Positions 52,146-61,233 of a stretch of 64,000 nucleotides of DNA are shown here, piece by piece; position 1 is the first letter of the stretch; each line of letters opens with the position of its first letter. Under the pieces are notes generated by a model. It did no database searches, was not told where the DNA came from, and saw only the letters and a program-made list of their open reading frames with translations. The stretch covers positions 1 to 64,000 of the forward strand of contig JAFDXY010000011.1 of assembly GCA_018267725.1 (NCBI GenBank). Reading direction: 5' to 3'. A program made the translations under genes and the position numbers. This stretch comes from Bacteroidota bacterium. Lineage in GTDB: Bacteria; Bacteroidota; Bacteroidia; Chitinophagales; Chitinophagaceae.

Positions 52146-53249
52146 TTATATTTTCAAAAACTCACAATTAATATAATCAACCACATCAATTAAATTATTT
52201 TTTTCTTCATACACTTTTAATTGTCTGTCTGCTCCTGTTCCTCCTTCCAAAATTGTTTTTACATAATTAATTGCATGGCGGCTTCCTAATTCATCTACTA
52301 CATCATCAACAAAGTCTAACAATTCATTTATTAAATATTTGGTAGATACTTCCGTTTCTTTTCCAAAATCTATTAAAGTGCCATCAATACCATAACGGCT
52401 GGCTCTCCATTTATTTTCATTTAGCAATGCACGTTGGTACATTATGAAGTTCATATTTTGGCTGCGTAGTTTATACAACTTAGCACATATTGCTTGAAAT
52501 AATGCAGCAATAGCAATGGTTTCCTGAATTTTCATGGGCACATCGCAAATACGAAATTCTACCGTATTAAAAAACGGATGCACTCTTAAATCCCACCAAA
52601 TTTTCTTGGCATTATCAATACAATTTGTTTTAATTAAAAGGTTTACATAGCTTTCATAAGCTTCAATACTTTCAAAAAAATCGGGAATGCCTGTTCGTGG
52701 AAATTTATCAAAAACTTTTGTTCTGAAAGATTTGTAGCCCGTTGTTCTTCCTTCCCAAAAAGGAGAATTGGTGCTTAATGCATACACATGCGGTAAAAAA
52801 TATCGGGCACTATTAGCAATATGAATGGCCATTTTCCGGTCTTCCATTCCTACATGCACGTGCAAGCCAAAAATTAAATTACTGCGTGCTGCCTCTTGCA
52901 ACTCATTTACTATTTGGTGATAGCGAACATGGTCTGTAATTAATTGATTATCCCAATGGCTAAAAGGGTGTGTGCCGCTTGCACCAACCCACAAACCTAA
53001 ATCTCCGGCCACTTGTGTAATATTTCCTCTAAGCCCTGCCACATCATTAAATGCTTCATCAACATCTTTACAAATATCTGTACCTACTTCAACAACGGCT
53101 TGGTGCATTTCGGCTTTTACCTTATCTCCTATTAGTTTTTGCCCTTGTGTAACAATTTTTTGTTCATGGCTTTTTAACTCGCGTGTAGTAGGGTCTATAA
53201 CCATGTATTCTTCTTCAACACCTATAGTAAAATGTTTGTAATTTATCAT
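52146..53249 (-). CDS. GCS2-type carboxylate-amine ligase (YbdK-like)
   Basis: This 367-residue ligase of the glutamate-cysteine ligase 2 family has FTIGVEEEYMVIDPTTREL, FGLHVHVGMEDR (metal/substrate motif), NSPFWEGRTTGYKSFR and TVEFRICDVPM. It forms a gamma-glutamyl-type or other amide bond using ATP; the acceptor is unknown. It is read after an ATP-grasp ligase gene 39 bp upstream, and the pair is divergent from an esterase gene. The pair resembles the two enzymes of glutathione synthesis in kind but not in exact family. Confidence 0.92.
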   Translation of the reverse strand: MINYKHFTIGVEEEYMVIDPTTRELKSHEQKIVTQGQKLIGDKVKAEMHQAVVEVGTDICKDVDEAFNDVAGLRGNITQVAGDLGLWVGASGTHPFSHWDNQLITDHVRYHQIVNELQEAARSNLIFGLHVHVGMEDRKMAIHIANSARYFLPHVYALSTNSPFWEGRTTGYKSFRTKVFDKFPRTGIPDFFESIEAYESYVNLLIKTNCIDNAKKIWWDLRVHPFFNTVEFRICDVPMKIQETIAIAALFQAICAKLYKLRSQNMNFIMYQRALLNENKWRASRYGIDGTLIDFGKETEVSTKYLINELLDFVDDVVDELGSRHAINYVKTILEGGTGADRQLKVYEEKNNLIDVVDYINCEFLKI

Positions 53250-53288
53250 GAAATTTTAATTGATTGTTATAAATGATAAATTATTTTT

Positions 53289-54242
53289 TTAATATAATTT
53301 TTTCTTCGCACTACTTCTTTTAATGTATTCTCCCCATGTTAAATTATCTTTTTTAGCATCGTGTGCCAATGCTTTTTCAATAGCAAAATTGGCTGCTGTT
53401 TCCACTACCCATGCAAAGTTTTCTTCTCCTACACTTTTTACTTCGGCATCGGGTGCTGGGTTGCAAAAGTCAATGGCATAAGGCACCCCATCTCGTACTG
53501 CTAATTCAACCGTATTAAAATCGTATCCGAGATATTGGTTTATTCTCAATACAATTTCTTCCATTTGTTTTAATCTTTCTTTTGTTGGTGCAAAGTCTGC
53601 TACATAACGTAAATGGTGCGGGTTGCGTGGTTCGTATGGCATAATGCGAACATGTTTTCCGCCAATACAATAGCATCTGTAATATTCTTCAAAAATTATT
53701 TCTTCTTGTAAAAGCATTACTAATTGTTCTGTTTCTTTATGCTTTTCAAAAAAATCTTCCATATTTTCTAATCTATACACACTCTTCCAACCGCCGCCGG
53801 CAAAGGGTTTCATATAAGCAGGAAAGCCAACATATTTAAAAATGTTATCCCAATCTAACGGATAAGCCAAATTAGCAAATGAGTCTGCAGAAGTATCATC
53901 GGGCAAATCATGCGATGGAAGTATAACTGTTTTAGGAACAGGTACATTAATTTTTGTTGCCAAACAATTATTGAAAAATTTTTCATCGGCACTCCACCAA
54001 AACGGATTATTAATTACGGCTGTACCACACAAGGCTGCATTTTTTAAGTATGCTCTGTAAAACGGAACATCTTGACTAATTCTATCAATAATTACTGCAT
54101 AATCACTTGCCTCGCCTTGCATTACCTTATCAATTTTTACAGGCTCAGCAATAATTCCATCAATTTTTTTACTGTTTACTCTTTCTACAAATGCTTCAGG
54201 AAAACTTCTTTCTTTTCCGTGTAAAATTCCTATTTTCTTCAT
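53289..54242 (-). CDS. ATP-grasp ligase (glutathione synthetase/RimK-like)
   Basis: The start chosen is ATG 54242 (MKKIGILHGKERSFPEAF); the in-frame TTG at 54272 only adds a hydrophobic stub. The 317-residue ATP-grasp fold has NPFWWSADEKFFNNCLA, FPAYMKPFAGGGWKSVYRL (glycine-rich loop), VMLLQEEIIFEEYYRCYCI and, at the metal site, TVELAVRDGVPYAIDFCNPAPD. The product is unknown. It is probably one of two consecutive amide-forming steps with the GCS2-type ligase just downstream. Confidence 0.9.
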   Translation of the reverse strand: MKKIGILHGKERSFPEAFVERVNSKKIDGIIAEPVKIDKVMQGEASDYAVIIDRISQDVPFYRAYLKNAALCGTAVINNPFWWSADEKFFNNCLATKINVPVPKTVILPSHDLPDDTSADSFANLAYPLDWDNIFKYVGFPAYMKPFAGGGWKSVYRLENMEDFFEKHKETEQLVMLLQEEIIFEEYYRCYCIGGKHVRIMPYEPRNPHHLRYVADFAPTKERLKQMEEIVLRINQYLGYDFNTVELAVRDGVPYAIDFCNPAPDAEVKSVGEENFAWVVETAANFAIEKALAHDAKKDNLTWGEYIKRSSAKKKLY

Positions 54243-54389
54243 AACAAATTTTTTTAAATTAAAAAATATCAACTCCTCAATTTAGCAATATACTTTCTAA
54301 CAAAAAAATTTATCGTACCTTAAAATATTATACACATTGCTTAAAAAACTGTAAGGCATATTTAATTTTTATTCTTTTATTTTGATGTT

Positions 54390-55214
54390 ATGGTTCAAGA
54401 AAAAATAACAAACAGTATTACAATACAACAGCAAACTATTGTTTCTAAATATTTAGAAAGAGAAGTAATATTTGATGCATACGTTCCTAAAAATATTAAT
54501 AGCTCAGAGCAACTAAGTTTATTACTTATTAATGATGGCCAAGATTTACCTAAAATGCCTTTTGATGAAATACTAAATACACTTATTTCAACTAATGAAA
54601 TTGAACCTGTTTTTTGTATTGGCATTTATTGTGGTGAAGAAAGAAAAAGAGAATACGGAACTGCTTACAGTGCCGATTTTAAAGGCAGAGGCGATAAAGC
54701 CGGACTTTACACGAAATTTATTTTTGATGAGTTGTTGCCATATATTAGAAAAAAATACAATGCACCATCTTTTAAAGAAAAAGCATTTGCAGGTTTTTCT
54801 TTAGGCGGATTAAGTGCATTAGATATTGTTTGGAATAATGCAAGCGAATTTACAAAATCGGGTATTTTTAGTGGAAGTTTATGGTGGAGAAGAAAAGGTT
54901 ATGAAGAAGATTATAGCGATGAAACCGACCGTTTAATGCATTTGCAAATTAGATACGGAACTTTTGCTCCTTGGTTACAATTTTTTATTGAATGTGGTGT
55001 TTTAGACGAAAAAGCCGATAGAAATAAAAACGGCGTAATTGATAGTATTGATGATGCATTAGATTTAATTGTAGAATTAAAAGCCAAAGGTTATACCGAT
55101 AACCATATAAAATATTTTGAATTAGAAAACGGCAAACATGATGTGCCCACTTGGGCAAAAGCTTTTCCTGAATTTTTGAGGTGGGGATGGGGAATTAAAA
55201 TAAAAAGCCAGTAG
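54390..55214 (+). CDS. Esterase D-type alpha/beta hydrolase
   Basis: This 274-residue cytoplasmic protein (no signal peptide) is of the putative esterase family: VIFDAYVPKNI, LLLINDGQDLPKM, nucleophile elbow FAGFSLGGLSALD, SGIFSGSLWWRRKGY and the late histidine region YFELENGKHDVPTWAKAF. A segment DRNKNGVIDSIDDALDLIVE looks like a calcium-binding DxDxDG-type loop. It is divergent from the two ligase genes with a 147-bp shared upstream region and may act on the same product. Its stop codon lies in a bidirectional terminator. Confidence 0.88.
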   Translation: MVQEKITNSITIQQQTIVSKYLEREVIFDAYVPKNINSSEQLSLLLINDGQDLPKMPFDEILNTLISTNEIEPVFCIGIYCGEERKREYGTAYSADFKGRGDKAGLYTKFIFDELLPYIRKKYNAPSFKEKAFAGFSLGGLSALDIVWNNASEFTKSGIFSGSLWWRRKGYEEDYSDETDRLMHLQIRYGTFAPWLQFFIECGVLDEKADRNKNGVIDSIDDALDLIVELKAKGYTDNHIKYFELENGKHDVPTWAKAFPEFLRWGWGIKIKSQ

Positions 55215-55231
55215 TTATTCTACCGGCTTTT
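55203..55231. terminator. Bidirectional terminator containing both stop codons
   Basis: The arms AAAAGCCAGTAG (55203-55214) and CTACCGGCTTTT (55220-55231), with one A/C mismatch and loop TTATT, have A/T tracts on both sides. The esterase stop TAG is the end of the left arm, and the stop of the convergent DUF3052-like gene begins in the loop (55215), so the two genes are separated by zero bases. Confidence 0.85.
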
Positions 55232-55757
55232 TTCTTCTTGATGTTGTTTTAACATGTTTTATTAAAACCTCTTCAACCACTACGGTGGTTACAAGGCTTT
55301 TCTCAAAATTATCTTTTTTGTTTTCGACTTTTTTCTCGGTTTGTTTTTTTTCTACAGAAACATTTTCTGTTTCATTTTTCTTAAACCGCATAGCACTCCA
55401 TACATGGTCTAAAGCAACCATATCAATACTTTCATAAAACTTTTCGGTAAGTATATCCCAACTGCAATCGCGGTTTAAATCGCTTACTATTTTACTTGTT
55501 TCTTTAGGATAAGCCACCCAAAGTTTACTGTTGTTGTGTAATGCAGGTAAAACCTCCTTCATTACATTCATTAACTGATTTTGATTTACAGCAAAAACAA
55601 GTGCAAAATCTACCTTTTTGGTTTTAAGTAATGGCGTTACGTTTTTTGCATAAGAAAGCTTTGCAAATTGTTTTTCTATTGAAGATGGAAGACCTTGTAT
55701 TAAAAGGTTTCTTTCGTCTTGTAAATTCAATTTCTCCAACAAACTCAAATTAGACAT
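55215..55757 (-). CDS. DUF3052-like protein
   Basis: This 180-residue cytoplasmic protein has LLEKLNLQDERNLLIQGLPSSIEKQFAKLS, VDFALVFAVNQNQLMNVMKEVLPAL, LWVAYPKETSKI, LNRDCSWDILTEK and ALDHVWSAMRFKK, the pattern of DUF3052. Methyltransferase-like folds without a SAM motif show similar helices. A charged tail of about 50 residues (ENVSVEKKQTEKKVENKKDN... ending SRRKKPVE) follows. Function is unknown. The ATG at 55757 precedes a TAACTTTG promoter-like word at about 55798-55805. Confidence 0.75.
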   Translation of the reverse strand: MSNLSLLEKLNLQDERNLLIQGLPSSIEKQFAKLSYAKNVTPLLKTKKVDFALVFAVNQNQLMNVMKEVLPALHNNSKLWVAYPKETSKIVSDLNRDCSWDILTEKFYESIDMVALDHVWSAMRFKKNETENVSVEKKQTEKKVENKKDNFEKSLVTTVVVEEVLIKHVKTTSRRKKPVE

Positions 55758-55847
55758 GCCTTAAATGAAATTTAGTTGACGTATAAATAAGTGAGGTGCA
55801 AAGTTAAAGTAATATAAGTAAATGAACAAAGTTTTATGCTTATTTGT

Positions 55848-56036
55848 AGAGTATCAGTTTGAAATTATGATAAATAAATAAAATCGTCATGTCGAACGAA
55901 GTGAGACATCTTAAAATAAGTTGCAACAGATTTTTCAGTTGCTCCGATATTCGGAGCTTCTTCGAAAAGACGATTCCATTATGTTGAAATGGCGTTCATA
56001 ATGAATGATAGTTCAAAAATTTTAAACTGAGGCACT
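55848..56036. mobile_element. MITE-like element, copy B (inverted relative to copy A)
   Basis: This 189-bp element matches the reverse complement of 43793-43977 nearly throughout, including the TCCGATATTCGGA palindrome. Its terminal repeats are eroded (AGAGTATCAGTTTGAAATT at one end, AATTTTAAACTGAGGCACT at the other). It lies 6 bp from the stop of the M48 peptidase gene, in the otherwise gene-free gap 55758-56042. Confidence 0.82.
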
Positions 56037-56042
56037 ACCTAC

Positions 56043-56864
56043 TTATTTTGGCTTTGTGCCGGCATTGTTATAATATTTCATTGCCTCCGGCATTATTTCT
56101 TGAAGCTTTATAATACGGTTTTCGTCAGACGGATGATCACTTAAAAACTCAGGTGGTTTTTGATTGTTGTTTGATAAAGCTGCCATTCTTTGCCAAAATG
56201 AAATTGCTTCTTGTGGATTATAGCCAGCCATTGCGGCGAATATTAATCCAAATTTATCGGCTTCATACTCTTGTGTTCTTGAATTGGGTAATACACCAAT
56301 TGTTTGTGAACCAATGGGGTATAATTGATTGAACACATTTACCACTTCGGGATTGGTGTTTAAGGCAGCATTGCCAACTATTTGTATTCCTTGTAAAGCC
56401 ATTAACCTGCTCATTCTTTCTGCACCGTGCCCCGCTACGGCATGTGTAATTTCGTGCCCTAAAACAATAGCTAAAGCAGTTTCGTTTTGCGTTACTTTTA
56501 ATAAACCTGTGTAAACAACTACTTTTCCGCCGGGCATACACCAAGCATTTACTTCATTATTTTCTACCAAATTAAATTCCCATTTATAATTGCTTAAAGC
56601 GTTTGCATTGTTTTGAGAAGCATAGTATTGTTGAATGGCTGCAGCAATTTTACTGCCTACTCTTTTTACCATTAAAGCATTTGCATTATTAGCAGCCACC
56701 ACCTTATTGGTACTTAAAAAGCTTTTGTATTGGCTAAGAGCCATTGTTTGCATTTCGCTTTCGGGCACTAAATTAAGTTGCTTTCTACCTGTTATTTTAT
56801 TGGTTGTACAATTTATAAATGTGCTAATAATAATAAAGCCAACAATAATTTGTTTTGCCTGCAT
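56043..56864 (-). CDS. M48 family metallopeptidase, lipoprotein
   Basis: This 273-residue protein has a lipoprotein signal (FIIISTFINC, lipid-attached Cys19). The peptidase domain has the zinc motif LGHEITHAVAGHGAERMSR and a third ligand in TQEYEADKFGLIFAAMAGYNPQEA, and ends with FLSDHPSDENRI, as in periplasmic LoiP/BepA-like enzymes. It probably degrades misfolded envelope proteins. MITE-like copy B lies immediately past its stop. Confidence 0.94.
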   Translation of the reverse strand: MQAKQIIVGFIIISTFINCTTNKITGRKQLNLVPESEMQTMALSQYKSFLSTNKVVAANNANALMVKRVGSKIAAAIQQYYASQNNANALSNYKWEFNLVENNEVNAWCMPGGKVVVYTGLLKVTQNETALAIVLGHEITHAVAGHGAERMSRLMALQGIQIVGNAALNTNPEVVNVFNQLYPIGSQTIGVLPNSRTQEYEADKFGLIFAAMAGYNPQEAISFWQRMAALSNNNQKPPEFLSDHPSDENRIIKLQEIMPEAMKYYNNAGTKPK

Positions 56865-56914
56865 AAGTTTTTTGTGAATTAGAATTTAATAAAATAGAAA
56901 GAATAGAGAAGTGA

Positions 56915-57571
56915 TTAAGGTAAATGTTTTCTACGTTGCTTTCTTCTATCGCGATATTTTAAAATAGGTATTTTACTTTCCGTTCCGCGAAGAATTCTTC
57001 CAATATTTTTTTGATGTGTAAACACAATCATAATAGCAACTACAACAGCAAATATTCTATATAATGTTTCTTTTTCATTAAAAATAAAAAGAATAAATAC
57101 CATAAAAGCAAGGCCTGCCAAAATAGAACTTAATGAAACAAACCTAGTTAAATACAAAACCAATAAAAATACACCAACGCAACTAACTGCCACAACAGGT
57201 TGCATAGCTAATGCCATTCCAAATAAGGTAGCAACACCTTTTCCGCCTTTAAAATTTGCCCAAATAGGAAAGATATGCCCCAATACGGCTGCCAATCCAA
57301 GCGTAATCATAAAGTTTGTTCTGTGCAATTCGTTAGTAGCATAATGTGGAATTAATATATATAATGAAGTAGCAATTACACCTTTAAGCATATCTGCAAC
57401 CATTACAAAAGTGCCCCATTTACTGCCCAGCACACGGTAAGTATTGGTAGCTCCGGCATTACCACTACCATAATCGCGAATGTCTATTTCGAAAAAATAA
57501 CGGCTAACCCAAACAGATGTAGGAATTGAACCGATTAAATATGCCAGAACTAAAAGTATAGCCTCTTCCAT
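56915..57571 (-). CDS. plsY: Glycerol-3-phosphate acyltransferase PlsY
   Basis: PlsY uses acyl-phosphate to make lysophosphatidic acid, the first step of phospholipid synthesis. This inner-membrane protein of 218 residues has about five transmembrane helices. The motifs are AYLIGSIPTSVWVSRYF, IRDYGSGNAGATNTYRVLG and HIFPIWANFKGGKGVATLFG. The C-terminal tail is basic (KYRDRRKQRRKHLP). A TATCTTTG promoter-like word lies about 30 bp upstream. Confidence 0.97.
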   Translation of the reverse strand: MEEAILLVLAYLIGSIPTSVWVSRYFFEIDIRDYGSGNAGATNTYRVLGSKWGTFVMVADMLKGVIATSLYILIPHYATNELHRTNFMITLGLAAVLGHIFPIWANFKGGKGVATLFGMALAMQPVVAVSCVGVFLLVLYLTRFVSLSSILAGLAFMVFILFIFNEKETLYRIFAVVVAIMIVFTHQKNIGRILRGTESKIPILKYRDRRKQRRKHLP

Positions 57572-57636
57572 TGGAGTTATAGTTGAAGTTGAGTGGGCAA
57601 AGATAAGCTTACAAGGCTAATTTCATAATCATTTTA

Positions 57637-58455
57637 TTAACCTATGGTTTTACAAAGCCAAATTGCCAACCAGCCATTTTTTTCTTTGGTAAGTTTGTGG
57701 CTTAGTTTTAATGCCGATGCTTTTGAAAGAATATCGGTTTCATCTGTTTTTAACAAACCGCTTAGTAATAATATTCCGTTGGGTAATAAACTATTAGATA
57801 AGGCTTGAAAATTGTCGAGGATAATATGCTTATTAATGTTTGCTAAAATTATATTGAATTTTTTATTCGAATTAAAGCTACTAACTTTTTGAGTATCAAT
57901 ATTTTGAGTTGAATTATTTTTAAAATTTTCTACAGCATTTTCAATACACCAATCGTCATTATCGGTAGCCCAAATTGTAATTGCTCCTAATTTTTCAGCT
58001 AAAATTGCTAATACACCCGTGCCTGTTCCAAAATCGGCAACTTCTTTGTTTTTAAAATCTATTTGTTCCATTAACTCCATCATCATAAAAGTGGTGGCAT
58101 GATGCCCTGTTCCAAAACTCATTTTAGGTGTAATAACAATTTCATGCTTAGTATTACTCATTGGCTTGTGAAAAGAAGCCCGAACTGCCACAAAATTACC
58201 AACCGTTACAGGTTTAAAGTTAGATTCCCATAGTTCATTCCAATTTTGTTGTTTAATTATTGATTTTGAATAAGTTAAACTATACTTATTACTAATAATA
58301 TTTAGATTATTTTCATCAAACAAATCTTGCTTAATAAATGCTTTTAAGTTCTCATCATCTTGTTCAAAAGATTCAAAATCAATATTTTCTAATTCTGCAA
58401 TTAATATTTCTTGTAATTGAGTATCGGCTTTAATGGTTACTTCAATATAATTCAT
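57637..58455 (-). CDS. prmA: Ribosomal protein L11 methyltransferase
   Basis: PrmA trimethylates ribosomal protein L11. The 272 residues have the N-terminal substrate domain (YIEVTIKADTQLQEILIAELENIDF), WNELWESNFKPVTVGNF, SFGTGHHATTFMMMELME, the SAM loop VADFGTGTGVLAILAEKLGA, and the catalytic-type ILANINKHIILDNF (NPPY-equivalent). It is preceded in the same direction by pnp, from which it is separated by a terminator at 58470-58490. Confidence 0.95.
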   Translation of the reverse strand: MNYIEVTIKADTQLQEILIAELENIDFESFEQDDENLKAFIKQDLFDENNLNIISNKYSLTYSKSIIKQQNWNELWESNFKPVTVGNFVAVRASFHKPMSNTKHEIVITPKMSFGTGHHATTFMMMELMEQIDFKNKEVADFGTGTGVLAILAEKLGAITIWATDNDDWCIENAVENFKNNSTQNIDTQKVSSFNSNKKFNIILANINKHIILDNFQALSNSLLPNGILLLSGLLKTDETDILSKASALKLSHKLTKEKNGWLAIWLCKTIG

Positions 58456-58469
58456 ACTGCAAATATAAA

Positions 58470-58490
58470 ACCCCCGATAAAATCGAGGGT
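58470..58490 (-). terminator. Terminator between pnp and prmA
   Basis: The arms ACCCCCGAT and ATCGAGGGT, with one mismatch, flank a 3-nt loop. On the minus strand a GGTTTTATATTT tail follows. It lies about 20 bp past the pnp stop and just before the prmA ATG. Confidence 0.6.
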
Positions 58491-58510
58491 TATGGTTTAT
58501 AGTTTAATTC

Positions 58511-60670
58511 TTAATTAGTAGAATCATCTTTGGGTTGTTGTGGTTTAGCATGTTCAGGTTTTGGCATTAAAGCTTTTCGGCTTAATTTGAATTTACCTGT
58601 TCTTGGGTCTAAGCCTACTAATTTTACTTTTACCTTATCTCCTTCTTTAAAAATTCCATCCATAGTCTCTAAACGTTTCCAGCTTATTTCGCTAATATGT
58701 AATAATCCTTCTTTTTTAGGTAAAAATTCTACAAAAGCTCCAAATTCTTTAATTCCTTTTACAGTGCCTTCATAAGTTTCTCCTACCTGAGGTACAGCCA
58801 CTAAACCTTTTACCCAATTTAAAGCTTTATCTAAATTTTCTTTATTGGCAGAGAAGATAGTTACCTCTCCATAATTTCCAACTTCTTCTATATTAATTGT
58901 TGTGCCTGTTTCGCGTTGAATTTCTTGAATTACTTTACCACCTGGTCCAATTACAGCACCAATAAATTCTTTATCAATAATCAATTTTTCCATTCTTGGC
59001 GTGTGTGGTTTTACTTCTGGTCTTGCTTCTGCAATACAATTATACATAGCATCTAAAATATGCAAGCGACCTTTTTTTGCCTGATTTAATGCTTCACGCA
59101 TTACTTCCATACTTAAACCATCTACTTTAATATCCATTTGTACACCGCAAATACCATCGCGAGTTCCGGTAACTTTAAAATCCATATCACCTAAATGGTC
59201 TTCATCTCCCAAAATATCGGTTAAAATAGCATATTTACCATCGTTAGATCTGGTAATTAAACCCATGGCAACGCCACTAACGTGTTTAGGAAAAGGCACA
59301 CCTGCATCCATTAAAGCCAATGAACCTGCACAAACAGTTGCCATTGATGATGAACCGTTACTTTCTAAAATATCGCTTACTATTCGTGTTGTATAAGCAT
59401 AATCTTTACCGGGCATCATTTGTTTTAAAGAACGCATGGCTAAATTTCCATGACCAACTTCTCTTCTACCAGGGCCACGCATCATTTTAATTTCTCCTGT
59501 TGAATATGGAGGGAAATTATAGTGTAAGAAGAATTTTGAAAACTCAGATTTTGCAGCACTTTCAATTAACAATTCATCTAATTTAGTTCCTAAAGTAACT
59601 GTTGTAAGTGATTGAGTTTCACCACGAGTGAACAATGCTGAACCATGTGGAGATGGTAACGGTTCTACTTCCATTGCCAATGGACGAATTTCATCTAATT
59701 TTCTTCCATCTAAACGGGTGCGATCGTCTAAAATCATATTCCTAACTACTTCCCATTTCAAATCTTCATAATATTTTTTAGCTAACTTTTTATCTCGGTC
59801 TGTTACTTCTTCACCCAAACTTGCAATTAATTCATCTTTTAATTTACTGTAAGCTTCTGTTCTTTCATGTTTTGCAGAGGCACTTTTAGAAATGGCATAT
59901 ACTTTTTCTTTAGCAAAAGCATATACTTTTTCTTGAATAGCATCGTCTGCATCGGGTTTTTTATAGTCTCTTTTGTTGGTAATACCTTTTTTATTTCTTA
60001 AATCTTGTTGAACTTTAATTTGTACTCTAATTGCATCGTGAGCTAATTGTAAAGCATTTACCAAATCTTCTTCGCTACACTCTTTAGCTTCACCTTCTAC
60101 CATCATTAAATTTTTATCGGTAGCGGCAATTATAAATTCCATTTCAGCTTTTTCTAATTGACTGCGAGTAGGATTAATAACCATTTCGCCATCAATTTTT
60201 GCAATTCTTACTTCACTTATAATTTCTTTAATAGGAATATCTGAAACAGCTAATGCGGCAGAAGCAGCTAAACAAGCCAATGCATCTGGCATTACTTCAG
60301 CATCGCTTGAAACAAGGTTAATTAATACTTGAACATCGCACAAATAATCTTCAGGAAAAAGTGGACGTAAAGCTCTATCAATTAAACGGCTGGTTAAAAC
60401 TTCATAATCATTTAATTTGGCTTCTCTCTTAAAAAAAGAACCGGGAATACGTCCGGCAGAAGCAAATTTTTCTTGATAATCTACACTTAAAGGGAAGAAA
60501 TCTTGCCCTTCTTTAGGATCTTTATTAGCAACAACGGTAGCTAATATAATACAGTTGCCTTGGCGAACTGTAACGGCACCATCGGCCTGACGGGCTAATT
60601 TGCCGGTTTCTATAATTACTTCGGCACCATTGGGTAGCTGAAAGCTTGATTGAATTGGTTGTGATAACAT
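58511..60670 (-). CDS. pnp: Polyribonucleotide nucleotidyltransferase
   Basis: PNPase degrades RNA 3' to 5' with phosphate and is part of RNA turnover. The 719 residues comprise two RNase PH domains (the first begins QPIQSSFQLPNGAEVIIETGKLARQADGAVTVRQG, core ETGKLARQADG; the second has LFTRGETQSLTTVTLGT and TRDGICGVQMDIKVDGLS) with a helical linker. A KH domain (EFIGAVIGPGGKVIQEIQRETG, core VIGPGGKVIQEI) and an S1 domain (GETYEGTVKGIKEFGAFVEF, GLLHISEISW) follow. It lies downstream of rpsO, the conserved rpsO-pnp order. Confidence 0.98.
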   Translation of the reverse strand: MLSQPIQSSFQLPNGAEVIIETGKLARQADGAVTVRQGNCIILATVVANKDPKEGQDFFPLSVDYQEKFASAGRIPGSFFKREAKLNDYEVLTSRLIDRALRPLFPEDYLCDVQVLINLVSSDAEVMPDALACLAASAALAVSDIPIKEIISEVRIAKIDGEMVINPTRSQLEKAEMEFIIAATDKNLMMVEGEAKECSEEDLVNALQLAHDAIRVQIKVQQDLRNKKGITNKRDYKKPDADDAIQEKVYAFAKEKVYAISKSASAKHERTEAYSKLKDELIASLGEEVTDRDKKLAKKYYEDLKWEVVRNMILDDRTRLDGRKLDEIRPLAMEVEPLPSPHGSALFTRGETQSLTTVTLGTKLDELLIESAAKSEFSKFFLHYNFPPYSTGEIKMMRGPGRREVGHGNLAMRSLKQMMPGKDYAYTTRIVSDILESNGSSSMATVCAGSLALMDAGVPFPKHVSGVAMGLITRSNDGKYAILTDILGDEDHLGDMDFKVTGTRDGICGVQMDIKVDGLSMEVMREALNQAKKGRLHILDAMYNCIAEARPEVKPHTPRMEKLIIDKEFIGAVIGPGGKVIQEIQRETGTTINIEEVGNYGEVTIFSANKENLDKALNWVKGLVAVPQVGETYEGTVKGIKEFGAFVEFLPKKEGLLHISEISWKRLETMDGIFKEGDKVKVKLVGLDPRTGKFKLSRKALMPKPEHAKPQQPKDDSTN

Positions 60671-60768
60671 AATTCGATGTACGATTTGTGATTTTGTTTT
60701 CGGTTTATGTTCCGAAAATGAAAATCTTTGTAATAAAATTTTGCAGAAAAACTGTATGAATACAAAAA

Positions 60769-60802
60769 ATTCCCAACCGAGCTAATAAAACCAGTTGGGA
60801 AT
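60769..60802 (-). terminator. Terminator after rpsO
   Basis: The 9-bp arms ATTCCCAAC and GTTGGGAAT surround a 16-nt loop with possible extra pairs, followed on the minus strand by TTTTTTG. It lies 22 bp past the rpsO stop and before pnp, so part of the transcription into pnp probably stops here. Confidence 0.8.
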
Positions 60803-60823
60803 ATTTATATCATTAGTTTATTA

Positions 60824-61093
60824 TTATTTTCTGATACCTAATTTTTCTATTAATGCACGGTAACCAGTAAGGTTATGTTTTTGCAAATAGGTTAATAAGC
60901 GTTTACGCTGACCCACTAATTGCATTAAACCGCGGTGTGTAGAAAAATCTTTTTTGTTTTGTTGAAGGTGGCCACTAATGTGTGCAATGCGTTCTGTAAG
61001 CAAAGCAATTTGTCCTTCAATAGAACCAGTGTTAGCAGCATTACCGGCAAATTCTGCGAAAATTGATGATTTTTTTTCTTTTGTAATTGGCAT
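60824..61093 (-). CDS. rpsO: 30S ribosomal protein S15
   Basis: S15 binds the central domain of 16S rRNA early in 30S assembly. The 89 residues have the typical helices: NTGSIEGQIALLTERIAHISGHLQQNKKDFSTHRGLMQLVGQRKRLLTYL (core HRGLMQLVGQRKRLLTYL) and NLTGYRALIEKLGIRK. A TACTTTTG promoter-like word lies about 60 bp upstream. The order rpsO-pnp is conserved widely among bacteria. Confidence 0.98.
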   Translation of the reverse strand: MPITKEKKSSIFAEFAGNAANTGSIEGQIALLTERIAHISGHLQQNKKDFSTHRGLMQLVGQRKRLLTYLQKHNLTGYRALIEKLGIRK

Positions 61094-61233
61094 CTCAGTT
61101 TCTTTTAAGAGCGTCTTTTAAATTATTTACTTCTTTTTATTATGGCGGCAAAAGTAGGGTTTTTATATGAAATGAAAGGAATTAATTAAAAGAATTTTAC
61201 AGCTAATATATTTGTTGCTACTAATTTATTCAA

